A DNA stretch of 64,000 nt from Chryseobacterium sp. CH25. GTDB lineage: Bacteria; Bacteroidota; Bacteroidia; Flavobacteriales; Weeksellaceae. The translations under genes were made by a program, and so were the position numbers. Positions 36,579 to 46,969 of this stretch are shown here, piece after piece. The notes under the pieces were generated by a model. It did no database searches. It was given only the letters and a program-made list of their open reading frames with translations, and was not told the origin of the DNA. Location: positions 1,054,001 through 1,118,000 of the forward strand of contig NZ_NRQT01000001.1 in assembly GCF_004119455.1 (NCBI RefSeq), given 5' to 3'. The first letter of the stretch is position 1, and each line of letters begins with the position of its first letter.

Positions 36579-37769
36579 ATGAGTACAAATATTTTTACTC
36601 CTTTCACAGAAGAAGAATTGATGCCGAAAGAGGAAAAATTGGAGGTTATAAAGAAGGGAAAACAGTTCAGTATTGGAATTCCCAAAGAAACCTGTCTCAA
36701 CGAAAGGAGAACCTGCATTACTCCGGACGCCGTACAGGTGTTGGTAGAGCACGGCCATGAAATTATCATAGAATCAGGAGCCGGAGAAGGTTCATTTTTT
36801 ACAGATTTACAATATTCAGAATCTGGAGCAAGAATCACCAATGATCCTAAAGAAGCATTCGGGCAGGATCTGATCCTGAAAATCAACCCTCCTACTCTGG
36901 ATGAAATTGATTTGATGAAGCCTAATACGTATATGGTTTCAGCACTTCAGATCAATCTGAGAGATAAGGAATATTTCCTTAAGCTTGCAGAGAAAAAAAT
37001 AAATGCTATTGCCTTTGAATTTATCGTGGATGAATACAAGCAGCTTGCATTGGTAAGACTAATTGGTGAAATTGCAGGAACCGTTTCTATTTTATATGCT
37101 TCAGAATTATTGGCGCTTTCTAATGGTTTAATGCTTGGTGGGATTACAGGAGTAAGACCTGCTGAAGTAGTAATCCTTGGAGCCGGAATTGTAGGTGAAT
37201 TTGCTACAAAAGCAGCCATCGGCCTGGGAGCAAGTGTAAAAGTTTTTGACAACTCATTGTCAAAACTAAGAAGACTTCACACCATGGTAGACAGCCGTGT
37301 ACCAACTTCCATCATCGATCCTAAAGAACTCAGCAAAAGTTTAAGACGTGCTGATGTAGTCATTGGAGCCCTTCCAAGATTAAATATGACGCCTATTGTG
37401 ACTGAAGATATGGTCATGAAAATGAAAAAAGGCAGTGTCATCATTGATATTACCATAGACAACGGTAAGGTTATTGAAACTTCAGAATTAACCACTATGG
37501 ATGATCCTTATATCATTAAACATGGGGTTATCCACTGCGGACTTCCGAACCTTACTTCAAGAATGCCGAGAACCACTACAAAGGCTATCTCTAACTTCTT
37601 CCTTTCCTATATTTTAAATTATGATGAAGAGGGCGGCTTTGAAAACATGCTGATCCGCAAAAATGAAATGAAGCAGAGCTTATATATGTACAAAGGAAGA
37701 CATACTAAAAAGATCATCTGTGACCGTTTCGGACTTACGTACCACGATATCAATCTTTTAATTTTCTAA
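36579..37769 (+). CDS. ald: alanine dehydrogenase
   Basis: This NAD-dependent enzyme interconverts alanine and pyruvate plus ammonia. The protein has 396 residues. Motifs: IGIPKETCLNERRTCITPDAV at the substrate-binding N-terminus (Arg and Lys contacts), the Rossmann motif VVILGAGIVGEFATKAAIGLGA, and VIIDITIDNGKVIETS near the active site. It is directly abutted by the next small gene. Confidence 0.92.
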   Translation: MSTNIFTPFTEEELMPKEEKLEVIKKGKQFSIGIPKETCLNERRTCITPDAVQVLVEHGHEIIIESGAGEGSFFTDLQYSESGARITNDPKEAFGQDLILKINPPTLDEIDLMKPNTYMVSALQINLRDKEYFLKLAEKKINAIAFEFIVDEYKQLALVRLIGEIAGTVSILYASELLALSNGLMLGGITGVRPAEVVILGAGIVGEFATKAAIGLGASVKVFDNSLSKLRRLHTMVDSRVPTSIIDPKELSKSLRRADVVIGALPRLNMTPIVTEDMVMKMKKGSVIIDITIDNGKVIETSELTTMDDPYIIKHGVIHCGLPNLTSRMPRTTTKAISNFFLSYILNYDEEGGFENMLIRKNEMKQSLYMYKGRHTKKIICDRFGLTYHDINLLIF

Positions 37770-38141
37770 ATGAAAAAACTTAAATTTTATGCAATAGGCT
37801 TCGTTCCGGGGCTAATTATCGTATTCTTTATATTAAACAAAAAAGGGGCAAGCTGCAGCGGTTATTTGCCAAACAGCCGTGTGATTGCCGAATCTCTTTC
37901 TAAGGAATTCAAGTATTCTGACGAAGCTAAAGCTGCTATGAGTATTTATAAGATTGATGAAAAGTTTGTAAAAGACAGCATCATTACCAACGGAAAAGTG
38001 GATTTTGACAAAAGCCATGCTCAAAAGAAGCCATGCCCTGAGTACCTGATCACCTATCCTGAAAAAAATCCGTCTTACGAGATTACTTTTGAAAAGTGTG
38101 AAGAAACTCTAACGGTAAACACTCTTAAAAAGCTTAAATAG
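37770..38141 (+). CDS. small membrane-anchored protein, DUF4258-like
   Basis: The protein has 123 residues, begins immediately after the ald stop, and has one N-terminal transmembrane helix (about 6-24). The soluble part has three Cys (SCSGYLPNSRV, KKPCPEY, KCEE) and a conserved-looking GKVDFDKS block. I recall DUF4258-annotated proteins in this position next to ald. Function unknown. Confidence 0.6.
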   Translation: MKKLKFYAIGFVPGLIIVFFILNKKGASCSGYLPNSRVIAESLSKEFKYSDEAKAAMSIYKIDEKFVKDSIITNGKVDFDKSHAQKKPCPEYLITYPEKNPSYEITFEKCEETLTVNTLKKLK

Positions 38142-38160
38142 TTTCAATAATCGAAATTCT

Positions 38161-38934
38161 ATGGAAGGCAATTACTACATGATTCATGATTATCTGATAT
38201 TCATCGGAGTTTTTGCCATTTTCCTTTTTCTTACCGTAGGTATTTATCTGTTCAGTCAAAATCAGAAGCTGAAACAGAGAAACACCAAACTTTCAGAATC
38301 CAATAAGATCATTGAACAAAGGCTTAATGAAGTACGTTTGGAACACATCGGAACCAAGTTGAATCCGCATCTGTTTAAAAACATTCTTAATTCGGTTCAA
38401 TCCCATGCTTATCAGACTTATATGTCTCTGGATAAACTGGCCAATGTTCTGGATTATATTTTATATGAAAGCAATAATAAATATGTAAGTCCCAAAGAGG
38501 AACTGAACTTCGCCTTAAGCCTTATTGAGATCAATAAAATAAAGGTGAATCCTCTCTTCGACTTCAGGATCAAATTCAAGATTAATAAATCGGATTCGAT
38601 CTATGAAGAAAAGGTTTTTGCCCCGCTTATTTCCGTTGATCTTATTGAAAATGCTTTCAAGCACACAGATTTCCTGGCACAGGATTCCTTCATTTCTATT
38701 TTCATGGAGCTTGAAGACCGTGTATTTACCATGAAAGTAAGCAATAAAGCTTCCTTAAAAAACAGCCTGGAAAAGGAGAAAAGCGGTTTTGGAAGCCAGT
38801 CTCTGGATCAGAGGTTAAAAATGATCTACAATACCCATTATCATCTGGAAAAGAGTTCAAAAAACGGTATCTTCACAGCTGAATTAAAAATCAATTTAGG
38901 AGAATTCTATGATAAAATGCGTTATTCTGGATGA
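38161..38934 (+). CDS. LytS-type sensor histidine kinase
   Basis: The protein has 257 residues. One N-terminal transmembrane helix (about 11-32), then a coiled-coil linker and a His_kinase (PF06580) domain with phospho-acceptor His70 in TKLNPHLFKNILN, and a compact ATPase domain with N-box LIENAFKH. There is no sensing domain, so the signal is probably membrane-borne or comes from a partner. It overlaps the response regulator gene by 26 bases. Confidence 0.88.
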   Translation: MEGNYYMIHDYLIFIGVFAIFLFLTVGIYLFSQNQKLKQRNTKLSESNKIIEQRLNEVRLEHIGTKLNPHLFKNILNSVQSHAYQTYMSLDKLANVLDYILYESNNKYVSPKEELNFALSLIEINKIKVNPLFDFRIKFKINKSDSIYEEKVFAPLISVDLIENAFKHTDFLAQDSFISIFMELEDRVFTMKVSNKASLKNSLEKEKSGFGSQSLDQRLKMIYNTHYHLEKSSKNGIFTAELKINLGEFYDKMRYSG

Positions 38935-39619
38935 TGAATTATTAGCCATCAGCTATTTGAAACTTCTATGTGAACAGATTGATGACGTAGAAGTGATAAA
39001 GGCATTTAATGATCCTAAAATTTTCCTGAACGAAATTGATTCGCTTGACTGCAATCTCTGCATTCTGGATATTGAAATGCCGGGAATGACCGGTCTTCAG
39101 GTTGCTGAGATCATCTCCGGTTCTAAAAAAATCATCTTCACTACCGCCTATAAAGAATACGCAGCAGAAGCTTTTGACCTCAATGTGGTTGATTATGTAA
39201 GAAAGCCGATAAAAAAGGAGCGTCTGGTACAGGCCTTTGAAAAGGCTAAAGAACAGATTAATTCCACTCAGAAGAAAACTTTTATTGAATGGAACAGCAA
39301 TATTGGTAAAACGGTTATTCTGACGGAACAAATTGCTTATATCAAAACTTCAGAAATTGACAGTCGCGATAAGGATATTATTCTGAATGACGGAACTAGC
39401 ATCGTTTTAAAGAACCTCAACTTTAAAAACCTTCTGGAAATGCTTCCCTCTAAGGATTTCGCTCAGGTTAATAAAAAAGAGATCATTGCATTATCTTCCA
39501 TCAAAGTATTAGGAACCAATGAAGTTATTACAACCATTCCTGCTGAGGATGATCATTTCCTGAAACTTCAGATTGGGGATGCCTACAAAAGCTCATTAAT
39601 GGAGCTGTTTACAAAATAG
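38909..39619 (+). CDS. LytTR-family response regulator
   Basis: The protein has 236 residues. The receiver domain has Asp8/Asp9 in the acidic pocket and the phospho-Asp54 in CILDIEMPGM, with a Lys near 100 in VRKPIKKER. A LytTR DNA-binding domain follows (about 135-235). It is the cognate partner of the overlapping LytS-type kinase. Targets unknown; the CPA2 antiporter downstream is separated by a repeat-rich gap. Confidence 0.9.
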   Translation: MIKCVILDDELLAISYLKLLCEQIDDVEVIKAFNDPKIFLNEIDSLDCNLCILDIEMPGMTGLQVAEIISGSKKIIFTTAYKEYAAEAFDLNVVDYVRKPIKKERLVQAFEKAKEQINSTQKKTFIEWNSNIGKTVILTEQIAYIKTSEIDSRDKDIILNDGTSIVLKNLNFKNLLEMLPSKDFAQVNKKEIIALSSIKVLGTNEVITTIPAEDDHFLKLQIGDAYKSSLMELFTK

Positions 39620-39666
39620 CTTCTAAATCTACTTCACAAACAAAGTTAATCTGCTGGCTTTTTAAG

Positions 39667-39866
39667 CGACCTAGGAAACTGGAGCGTAAAAAAAATGAAG
39701 ACTGTGAACGTTAAGAAAACTCTATTGTTTGAGTGCGGGACAAATGTTGATAATAAAAATAGATAGCTACCGCACGAGTTTAGAGTTTTTAGAGAACAGT
39801 CTTCATTTTTAGCGGAAGTTTCCAAGTTTTGAATTTTTCGTTCTTTTGTTTCAAGACAAAAGAACA
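39667..39866. repeat. imperfect inverted-repeat element with terminal hairpin
   Basis: The left arm (about 39671-39738, starting GGAAACTGGAGCG and containing AATGAAGACTGT and GAGTGCGG) and the right arm (about 39770-39827, complement GGAAACTTCCGCT, AATGAAGACTGT, CTCGTGCGG) are inverted copies with small gaps. A hairpin GTTCTTTTGT/ACAAAAGAAC (39841-39866) follows. Nothing coding fits. It resembles a MITE-like or REP-like dispersed element. The rest of this 370-base gap shows nothing else. Confidence 0.6.
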
Positions 39867-39991
39867 TTTAAAAACTTTATTTCAACACTAAGATTTTTAT
39901 TACATTTTTCACCCTATTCATTACATTTTAAAAACAAGGTATTTTAATCTCAATTTATTCTCACCAACTTTGCATCAAAATATTAGGAATC

Positions 39992-42274
39992 ATGAATTGG
40001 GGGAAATACAGAAATTTAATTTTCTACATCACTACCATAGCAGTTTTTTCCTGCCTGATGTACTTCTTCATTATGGAAGGACAGACATTGGAGATTAAGG
40101 AGAATATTGTCACTAAAACAAGTACCGGATCTACCTGGGATAACTTTCAGGAATCATTTAAAACGAATCTTCACCATCCTTTAGCTTTATTATTAGCACA
40201 GATTGTAACGATTATCCTTACAGCAAGGCTTTTCGGATGGGTTTGTATGAAGTTCAAGCAACCTTCTGTAATTGGAGAAATGATTGCAGGGATTGTTTTG
40301 GGACCGTCTCTTGTAGGAATGTATTTTCCTGAATTTTCAGCATTCCTTTTTCCCAAAGAATCATTAGGAAACTTACAATTTCTGAGCCAGATAGGACTAA
40401 TTTTATTCATGTACATTGTAGGAATGGAACTGGACCTGAGTGTTTTAAGAAAAAAAGCTCATGATGCAGTAGTTATCAGCCATGCCAGTATTATTATTCC
40501 TTTTGCTCTTGGAATTGGCTTATCTTATTTTATCTATCAGGAATTTGCCCCTACAGGCATACAGTTTACCTCTTTTGCTTTATTTATTGCCATTTCCATG
40601 AGTATTACGGCTTTTCCGGTATTGGCAAGGATTGTTCAGGAAAGAAACCTTCAAAAAACGAAACTCGGAACCATTGTTATTACCTGTGCAGCAGCAGATG
40701 ATATTACGGCATGGTGTATTTTGGCAGCTGTAATTGCCATTGTAAAGGCTGGTTCTTTTACAAGCTCCATTTATGTTATTATTATGGCCATTGCTTATGT
40801 TCTTCTGATGATTAAGATCGTAAGACCGTTCCTGAAAAGAATCGGGGATCTTCAGGCTGGTAAAAATACCATCAGTAAGCCGATGGTCGCTATTTTCTTC
40901 CTTACTTTGATTTTATCAGCATATATTACTGAAGTAATCGGAATTCATGCTTTATTCGGCGCATTTATGGCTGGGGCTATTATGCCTGAAAACACTAAAT
41001 TCCGTACTTTATTTATCGATAAAGTAGAAGACGTAGCATTGGTGCTTCTTCTTCCGTTATTCTTTGTTTTCACTGGTCTCCGTACTCAAATCGGTTTACT
41101 GAATGACAGCCACCTTTGGATGACAGCCGGATTCATTATTTTAACAGCTGTTATTGGAAAATTTGCAGGAAGTGCCCTCACCGCCAAGTTTGTAGGAATA
41201 AACTGGAAAGAAAGCTTAACCATCGGTGCTCTGATGAACACCAGAGGATTAATGGAGCTTATCGTTCTGAACATTGGATATGATCTTGGGGTATTAAGCC
41301 CGGAAATCTTTGCAATGTTGGTGATTATGGCTTTGTTTACTACTTTCATGACAGGCCCTGCTTTAGACTTTGTTAATTTTGTTTTCAAATCTAAAAAAGA
41401 TGAAAATGAATCTATTGATATGGCCAATGATTCAAAATACAGGGTATTACTATCTTTTGACAAGCCGGAATCCGGAAGTACACTGCTAAAACTGGCTCAC
41501 GACTTCACCCATAAAATGAATGGTAATAAAAGTATTACTGCTATGAATATTGCTCCCGTAAATGAAATGCATGCTTATGATATGGATGAATATGAAGAAT
41601 CTCAGTTTCAGAATGTCATTGAAAAATCTCATGAGTTAAATCTGGAGGTCACTACCCTTTTTAAAGCTTCTACCGATATAGAAAATGACCTGACCAGCAT
41701 TACCAACAAAGGTCACTATGATCTCCTGCTGATTATGCTTGGAAAATCTATGTATGAAGGAAGTTTATTAGGAAGACTATTAGGCTTTACCACTAAAATC
41801 ATTAATCCTGAAAAGCTTTTGAACACAGTAAAAGGCAAGGGAAATATCTTCAACAACTCTCCTTTTGACGATTTTACGCTTCAAATCTTGGATAAAACCA
41901 ATATTCCTGTAGGTGTACTGGTAGAAAAAGATTTTACAGCTGCAGATAAGGTATTCGTCCCTATTTTCAATCTGAGTGATTTTTACCTTCTTGAATATGC
42001 TAAAAGACTTATTAATAACAACAATTCTCAGATCATTATTCTGGATGCAGCAGGACAGATCCGCAACAATATAGAGGTGAAAGAACTGATCCGAAGTATC
42101 GAACAGGTAGCACCTAACCATATCACATTATATAACGAGAAAAAAATTGAAAAAGAGTTCCTGAACTCTCAGGATCTGATGCTCATCAGCAGCAAAAGCT
42201 GGAAAAACCTTATTGATACGAAGAGTCTCTGGCTCTCCGATATTCCATCAACATTAATTATATCAAATCCGTAG
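39992..42274 (+). CDS. CPA2-family cation:proton antiporter
   Basis: The protein has 760 residues. About 12 transmembrane helices span residues 8-30 and 60-470, with family blocks PSVIGEMIAGIVLGPSLVGM, MYIVGMELDLSVL and AAADDITAWCILA (ion-binding Asp pair). MNTRGLMELIVLNIG is the typical helix-10 motif. The 290-residue C-terminal cytoplasmic part resembles tandem universal-stress-type domains rather than a TrkA-N domain. It exchanges Na+ or K+ for protons in pH and ion homeostasis. Confidence 0.9.
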   Translation: MNWGKYRNLIFYITTIAVFSCLMYFFIMEGQTLEIKENIVTKTSTGSTWDNFQESFKTNLHHPLALLLAQIVTIILTARLFGWVCMKFKQPSVIGEMIAGIVLGPSLVGMYFPEFSAFLFPKESLGNLQFLSQIGLILFMYIVGMELDLSVLRKKAHDAVVISHASIIIPFALGIGLSYFIYQEFAPTGIQFTSFALFIAISMSITAFPVLARIVQERNLQKTKLGTIVITCAAADDITAWCILAAVIAIVKAGSFTSSIYVIIMAIAYVLLMIKIVRPFLKRIGDLQAGKNTISKPMVAIFFLTLILSAYITEVIGIHALFGAFMAGAIMPENTKFRTLFIDKVEDVALVLLLPLFFVFTGLRTQIGLLNDSHLWMTAGFIILTAVIGKFAGSALTAKFVGINWKESLTIGALMNTRGLMELIVLNIGYDLGVLSPEIFAMLVIMALFTTFMTGPALDFVNFVFKSKKDENESIDMANDSKYRVLLSFDKPESGSTLLKLAHDFTHKMNGNKSITAMNIAPVNEMHAYDMDEYEESQFQNVIEKSHELNLEVTTLFKASTDIENDLTSITNKGHYDLLLIMLGKSMYEGSLLGRLLGFTTKIINPEKLLNTVKGKGNIFNNSPFDDFTLQILDKTNIPVGVLVEKDFTAADKVFVPIFNLSDFYLLEYAKRLINNNNSQIIILDAAGQIRNNIEVKELIRSIEQVAPNHITLYNEKKIEKEFLNSQDLMLISSKSWKNLIDTKSLWLSDIPSTLIISNP

Positions 42275-42365
42275 CACCGATATTTTCTATTTCTACTGAA
42301 AGCTGTAAATATTATTCGTTGTCTGTAAAGAAGAACGGGTATATTTATAGCTTTATTTTTTTAAT

Positions 42366-42842
42366 ATGTTGGTTAATAATGAAAACGGGACTGTTGAATT
42401 GGATGAATTTGACACTCAGCTTTACAAAGGATTATTGCTGGATCAGCTGAAACAGACTGATTTTTATAAAGAAAAGTATCAAAGTATGTGGGATGTGAAA
42501 ACCGGGTATTTTTGGTATTATTTCAAAAGCATAGATGTTGAAAGCTTTCAACTTTCTTTCAGCCTCTGCTTTTTGGGAGATCATCTGCACAGTATTCAAA
42601 TGAGTACATCGGAAAGCACTGATGCCAAAGACTGGAATGAATGGACGGAAGAAAAAGAAATGCAGGTATTTTACCGAAATAATAAGTTCCTGACCTCAAT
42701 TTTGGGAATGCTACCAACCCGGAAAAAGAAAACGCCCTATCCAACCTGTACTTTCATTTTCCCCTGGGGAAGCATCTGGTCGGTTTACGATCCGCGAAGT
42801 GCCAGCAGTTTTATGGGAATCAGCTATGAAGAAAATAAATAA
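42366..42842 (+). CDS. hypothetical cytoplasmic protein
   Basis: The protein has 158 residues, is Trp- and Tyr-rich (VKTGYFWYYF, TEEKEMQVFYRNN, FIFPWGSIWSVYDPRS), with no signal or membrane segment. No family recognised. It lies 90 bases after the antiporter and before an AT-rich gap that separates it from the lanthipeptide cluster. A link to either is not shown. Confidence 0.6.
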   Translation: MLVNNENGTVELDEFDTQLYKGLLLDQLKQTDFYKEKYQSMWDVKTGYFWYYFKSIDVESFQLSFSLCFLGDHLHSIQMSTSESTDAKDWNEWTEEKEMQVFYRNNKFLTSILGMLPTRKKKTPYPTCTFIFPWGSIWSVYDPRSASSFMGISYEENK

Positions 42843-43003
42843 TTGAGAACTAAAAAAACAACATTAATCACTAATAGACAATAGATTAAGAATTAATCTG
42901 AAGAAAAAAATATATACAACATATAAAATTTCACACTTTTTATTGCATTTATTATATAAGTTTTAAAATTTTATTATATATTTAAAAAAACTTAATAACC
43001 ATA

Positions 43004-43657
43004 ATGATTACTATATCCAAAAAGACTTTTGAGGGTAAGTATTGGGATTATTTCATCCTGATATGTCGGGTTTTGCTTGCATGGCAATTCCTGTCTTTTG
43101 GATACGCTAAATTTTTCGATGACGGACAGTTTGGTATTTCTCCTGAGGAATTAAATAAACCCATCAAAGATCTCAGCCTTTTCAAGGTGATGTGGTATCT
43201 TTTTGACCACAATCCGTTTAAAATAATCATTGGTATTTGTCAGGTATTATGTGGCGCACTTCTTCTTTATAAGAAAACCGTTATCATAGGAGCTCTTTTT
43301 TTCCTGCCCATTGCCTTTAATATTTTAATCATGGATATTACTTTTATGGATCCATCTATGGTAAATGGTTTTGCATCAAGACTTAGCTATTATATTATTC
43401 TTGATTTTCTCATCCTTTTATATTACAGAGACAGAATGCTTATCATTTTTAAAGCGATTACAGGTAATATGGACAACAAGTTCAGACACCCTTTCGGAAT
43501 GTATCTGATTTCTCCGGTATTAGCTGTTCTATTAAGTTTAATACCTGTCATTCCTGTTGTTCTGTTCTATCTTGTAGCCGAACCGGATGAGATGATACAT
43601 GCCCTCGGCAATGCCTGGCAAGGGCTCACCAAAGCAACTCAACATTTTTTTAAATAA
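43004..43657 (+). CDS. DoxX-like membrane protein of the lanthipeptide cluster
   Basis: The protein has 217 residues and five to six predicted helices. The start resembles DoxX-type proteins (ICRVLLAWQFLSFGYAKFFDDGQFG). The gene begins 12 bases upstream of the precursor gene, so it is probably co-transcribed. Possible roles are redox control of the Cys-rich peptide or self-protection, both inferred. The 160 bases before it are extremely AT-rich. TATATTTA at 42977-42984 is a near match to a -7 box. Confidence 0.65.
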   Translation: MITISKKTFEGKYWDYFILICRVLLAWQFLSFGYAKFFDDGQFGISPEELNKPIKDLSLFKVMWYLFDHNPFKIIIGICQVLCGALLLYKKTVIIGALFFLPIAFNILIMDITFMDPSMVNGFASRLSYYIILDFLILLYYRDRMLIIFKAITGNMDNKFRHPFGMYLISPVLAVLLSLIPVIPVVLFYLVAEPDEMIHALGNAWQGLTKATQHFFK

Positions 43658-43669
43658 AATTAAATTACT

Positions 43670-43891
43670 ATGAAAAATTCAAACAAAAAATTGACAATCT
43701 CAAAAAAGAATGTACAAAACTTAAGCAAAAACAACCTTTTAGAAATAAAAGGAGGTAAAGCCATCGATATGGATGGAAATGTAGGATTGTTTACTGCAGG
43801 ATGTTCAGACGGTTGTATGTCTAAATTTATGCATACTCACCTGCTAAACTGTTCAAAAGCAAACTGTACTGCAGATTGTGGTAACTGCTAA
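43670..43891 (+). CDS. lanA: class I lanthipeptide precursor peptide
   Basis: The protein has 73 residues. The leader (about 1-29) follows the pattern KKLTISKKNVQNLSKNNLLEIKGG found in Bacteroidota class I lanthipeptides, with a double-Gly at 28-29 as the likely cleavage site. The core has six Ser/Thr (T42, S46, S51, T56, S62, T67) and six Cys (C45, C49, C61, C66, C70, C73). Four Ser/Thr lie 3-4 residues before a Cys (TAGC, SDGC, SKANC, TADC), good spacing for lanthionine or methyllanthionine rings. LanB and LanC genes follow at once. Confidence 0.85.
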   Translation: MKNSNKKLTISKKNVQNLSKNNLLEIKGGKAIDMDGNVGLFTAGCSDGCMSKFMHTHLLNCSKANCTADCGNC

Positions 43892-43934
43892 TTAAACAAT
43901 TGATCTCTTTTGTCATCTCCAACTTAAAAATATT

Positions 43935-46900
43935 ATGTCTTCAAAGCAATACACTCCATTTCATTACACAATATTGAGAACTCCGGTTCTTTCACCTGAT
44001 GATTTAAACCGCTTTTATGCAACATCAGATGTCATTGAAAATATTTCCTGTAATCAAACAGTAATGGATGCTATTAAGCTGTCGTCATTAAATTTTTATC
44101 ATGAGGTGACAAAAGAGTTTTCAAAAAAAATGCTGAGCAAAAAGAAAAACTTGAAATTTCATTATATAAATATCTTTCACGATATACTACAAGACCCACC
44201 CCTTTCGGATTGTTTTCCGGTTTAGGTTCACTTAAAAATTCATCAGAATCTTTTGTAACCAAAATAACATGGAAGCATTCCTATCCGGTATTGAGATTTG
44301 ATTCGGAATACCTTTACAAAACAGTAAATTCACTGGAAAAACATGAAACCTATCTCACCAATAATACATTGTATGAAATTTTTGATGAGTACAAATTTCT
44401 TCAGTGTTACACAGGAATTATAGGAAGAGATTACCGTTTAATAACAATAGAAAAAGATGAATCTATAGGTTCTATCACAAGATTTTGTAAGCATGAGAGA
44501 ACTGCTGAAGAAATCATTCATTTTATTCAAACTGAAAATGACGTTACACAGGAGGAGGCAGAGGAATTTTTCCATGAACTCAAAGACGAACAGATAATCA
44601 ACCCGTCTCAGTCTTATTCCGGAAGTGAAACACAACATATCATCAATTTCCTCGATAAAAATATTGAGAATTCAGAATTTCATGAACTAAAAAAGTACAT
44701 AGACTTATGTAATACAGAAAAAAACGTTGCTGAAATTCTTTCAAATCCTGAACAGAAAAAAGTTCCTTTACATATTGATCTTTTTTTTGAGACCTCAGAT
44801 ACCATGCCTAAAAGGTTCCTGGATGATATTCAAAAAAGTGATTCTATTTTTGAAAGATTCAGTACTCTGGAAAATCAGACTCCTTACAGAATCGTCAATT
44901 TTAAAAAGAGCTTTACTAAAAAATATGACCAGCAGGAAGTAAGTTTGCTACATGCTTTGGATATTGAATTTGGGGTAGGATACGGAAAATTTGCTAACTC
45001 CGAAAATGTGGATGCAGGCAATCTGATCCTGGCATGGCCAAAAGAAAATATACGGGAAGAAAATATGACCCTCAATCAAAAAGAGGTTCAATATTCCTAC
45101 CCTATTCTGAACTGTCTTAAAAATAAAAAAACAAGCATTGACCTTAATGAACTGGGACAAAATCAAGAAACTTTTCTCCCGGAAAAAGTCAGTGAGTTCT
45201 TCCCATTCAAATCTTATAAAGCATCTATTTTTCTAGATAAAGAAACAGGCAATCCTGTTTATTTTATTGATTATATTTCATTTAATTCACCAAGAAAAAT
45301 TCTGGGGCGCTTTTCTGACCATAAAGACATTGCCCACACACTGGATGAAATTCATGACCAGGAAAAAAAATATTATGATGAAGATACCATCATTGCTGAA
45401 ATTGTGCATCTTCCGTCTGAAAAAATCGGAAATGTAATAGAAAGAAAAATCAATACAGAATACTATATCGGATATATTGATGAAATCAGCGGTAAGAAGA
45501 AAATAGATCTCAACGACCTGTATGTTTCTGTTGTGAACGATCAGGTTGTTCTGCGGTCAAAATCGCTGGGTAAAAATGTACTTCCGGTATTTTCCAATGC
45601 ATATAATATTATGCACCCTACAAACAGTCCTGTTTTTGAATTTCTTCTCGATTTTCAGGCTCAGTATAACAGCAGCCTATTAATTAATGAGGATTCATTA
45701 TTAAACCTTTTTAAATTCTTCCCGAGATTGCAAAAAGGAAATTTCATTGTCAAGAAAGCAACCTGGCAGATTGAATATCATGATTTCTTTGAAAATAAAA
45801 AGACAAGTATTTCAGAGGCTCTTGCCCATTTTGATAAAAACCTTGATCTGCTTAATATACAGGGTAATTTTTTCATTTCAGAAGGAGACAATGAATTATA
45901 TATCCTCTTAAATCAGGAAATATCAAGAAAAACCTTTTTAACACAGCTCAAAAAGAAGCAAAAATTAAAAATAACAGAATCTCTGTCGGATCAATTTACT
46001 CCTGTTACCTTTAATACAGAAGGAAAAATGATCAATAACGAATTTTTATTGTTTTTTAAAAACGAAAAATTTGAACAGAAATATGAAATCAAACGTAAGC
46101 AGACAGAGCATCTTACAGTTTCAAGATCTTTGTTTCCTGAGGTTGATAACTGTATTTACTTAAAAATTTACACCGGGAAAGTATTTTCTGATCTTCTGAT
46201 CTGTGAAATGGCAGGTATTCTTGGTTTCCTGCAATCCAATAAACTCATAGATCACTTTTTCTATATAAAATACTATGATCCCGATTTCCATTTGAGATTC
46301 AGGATTTTTGCCCCTGTAAACAACCATATGGAGATCAAATCTCATCTCAATGCTTTATTGAAAAAGTATCTCGGTGAAAAAGTACACAGAATTTCATATG
46401 ATACTTATGAAAGAGAAATCGAACGATATCATGGTGATAAAACTCCGGTTTTTGAAAAAATATTCTTTTATGACTCATTAATTGCTGCTTCTATTATCGA
46501 AAAAAATATTGAAGAGGCCAATACTGATATTTTATGGATGTATCCTATACAGCATATCTTTTTTTACTTCAGTCTGTTCAATCTCAATACGGAAAATCAG
46601 CTACAGTTTGTAAGCGGAGTAAAAAACAGTCTTGCACGTGAATTTAATATGTCGCCATTAAAAACGTCATTTATCAATGCAAAATATAAAGGTTTTTCCG
46701 ATGAGTTCGAACGGATCATCAATGAGACAGATGGAATACTCTCCCCTGTTCATACAAGATTCCGTAAGGAGATTCAGAAAGATCTTCCGGCAATAACAGA
46801 TGAGAATACATTCGGAAATCTTGCCAATATCATCCATATGCATATCATCCGTGTTGTGAGAAGCGACAACAGACTGCATGAGTATTTAATCTACTGCTTC

Positions 46901-46969
46901 ATTGAAAAAATCCTAAAAAAACAATTTTTCAGCTTAAAAAACAATGTCAATACTTCATCACATATATAA
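43935..46969 (+). CDS. lanB: full-length class I lanthipeptide dehydratase (LanB), frameshifted in this sequence
   Basis: Uses glutamyl-tRNA to glutamylate and then eliminate Ser/Thr of the precursor. Read as two frames (43935-44225 and 44210-46969). Adding one A to the eight-A run at 44123-44130 joins them into 1011 residues with the family motif RPTPFGLFSGLGSL near residue 93. The glutamylation domain covers about 1-700. The SpaB-C elimination domain begins near 735 (YLKIYTGKVFSDLL; FFYIKYYDPDFHLRFRIF). The end overlaps lanC by 26 bases. The A-run makes phase variation possible but base-calling error is more likely. Confidence 0.88.
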
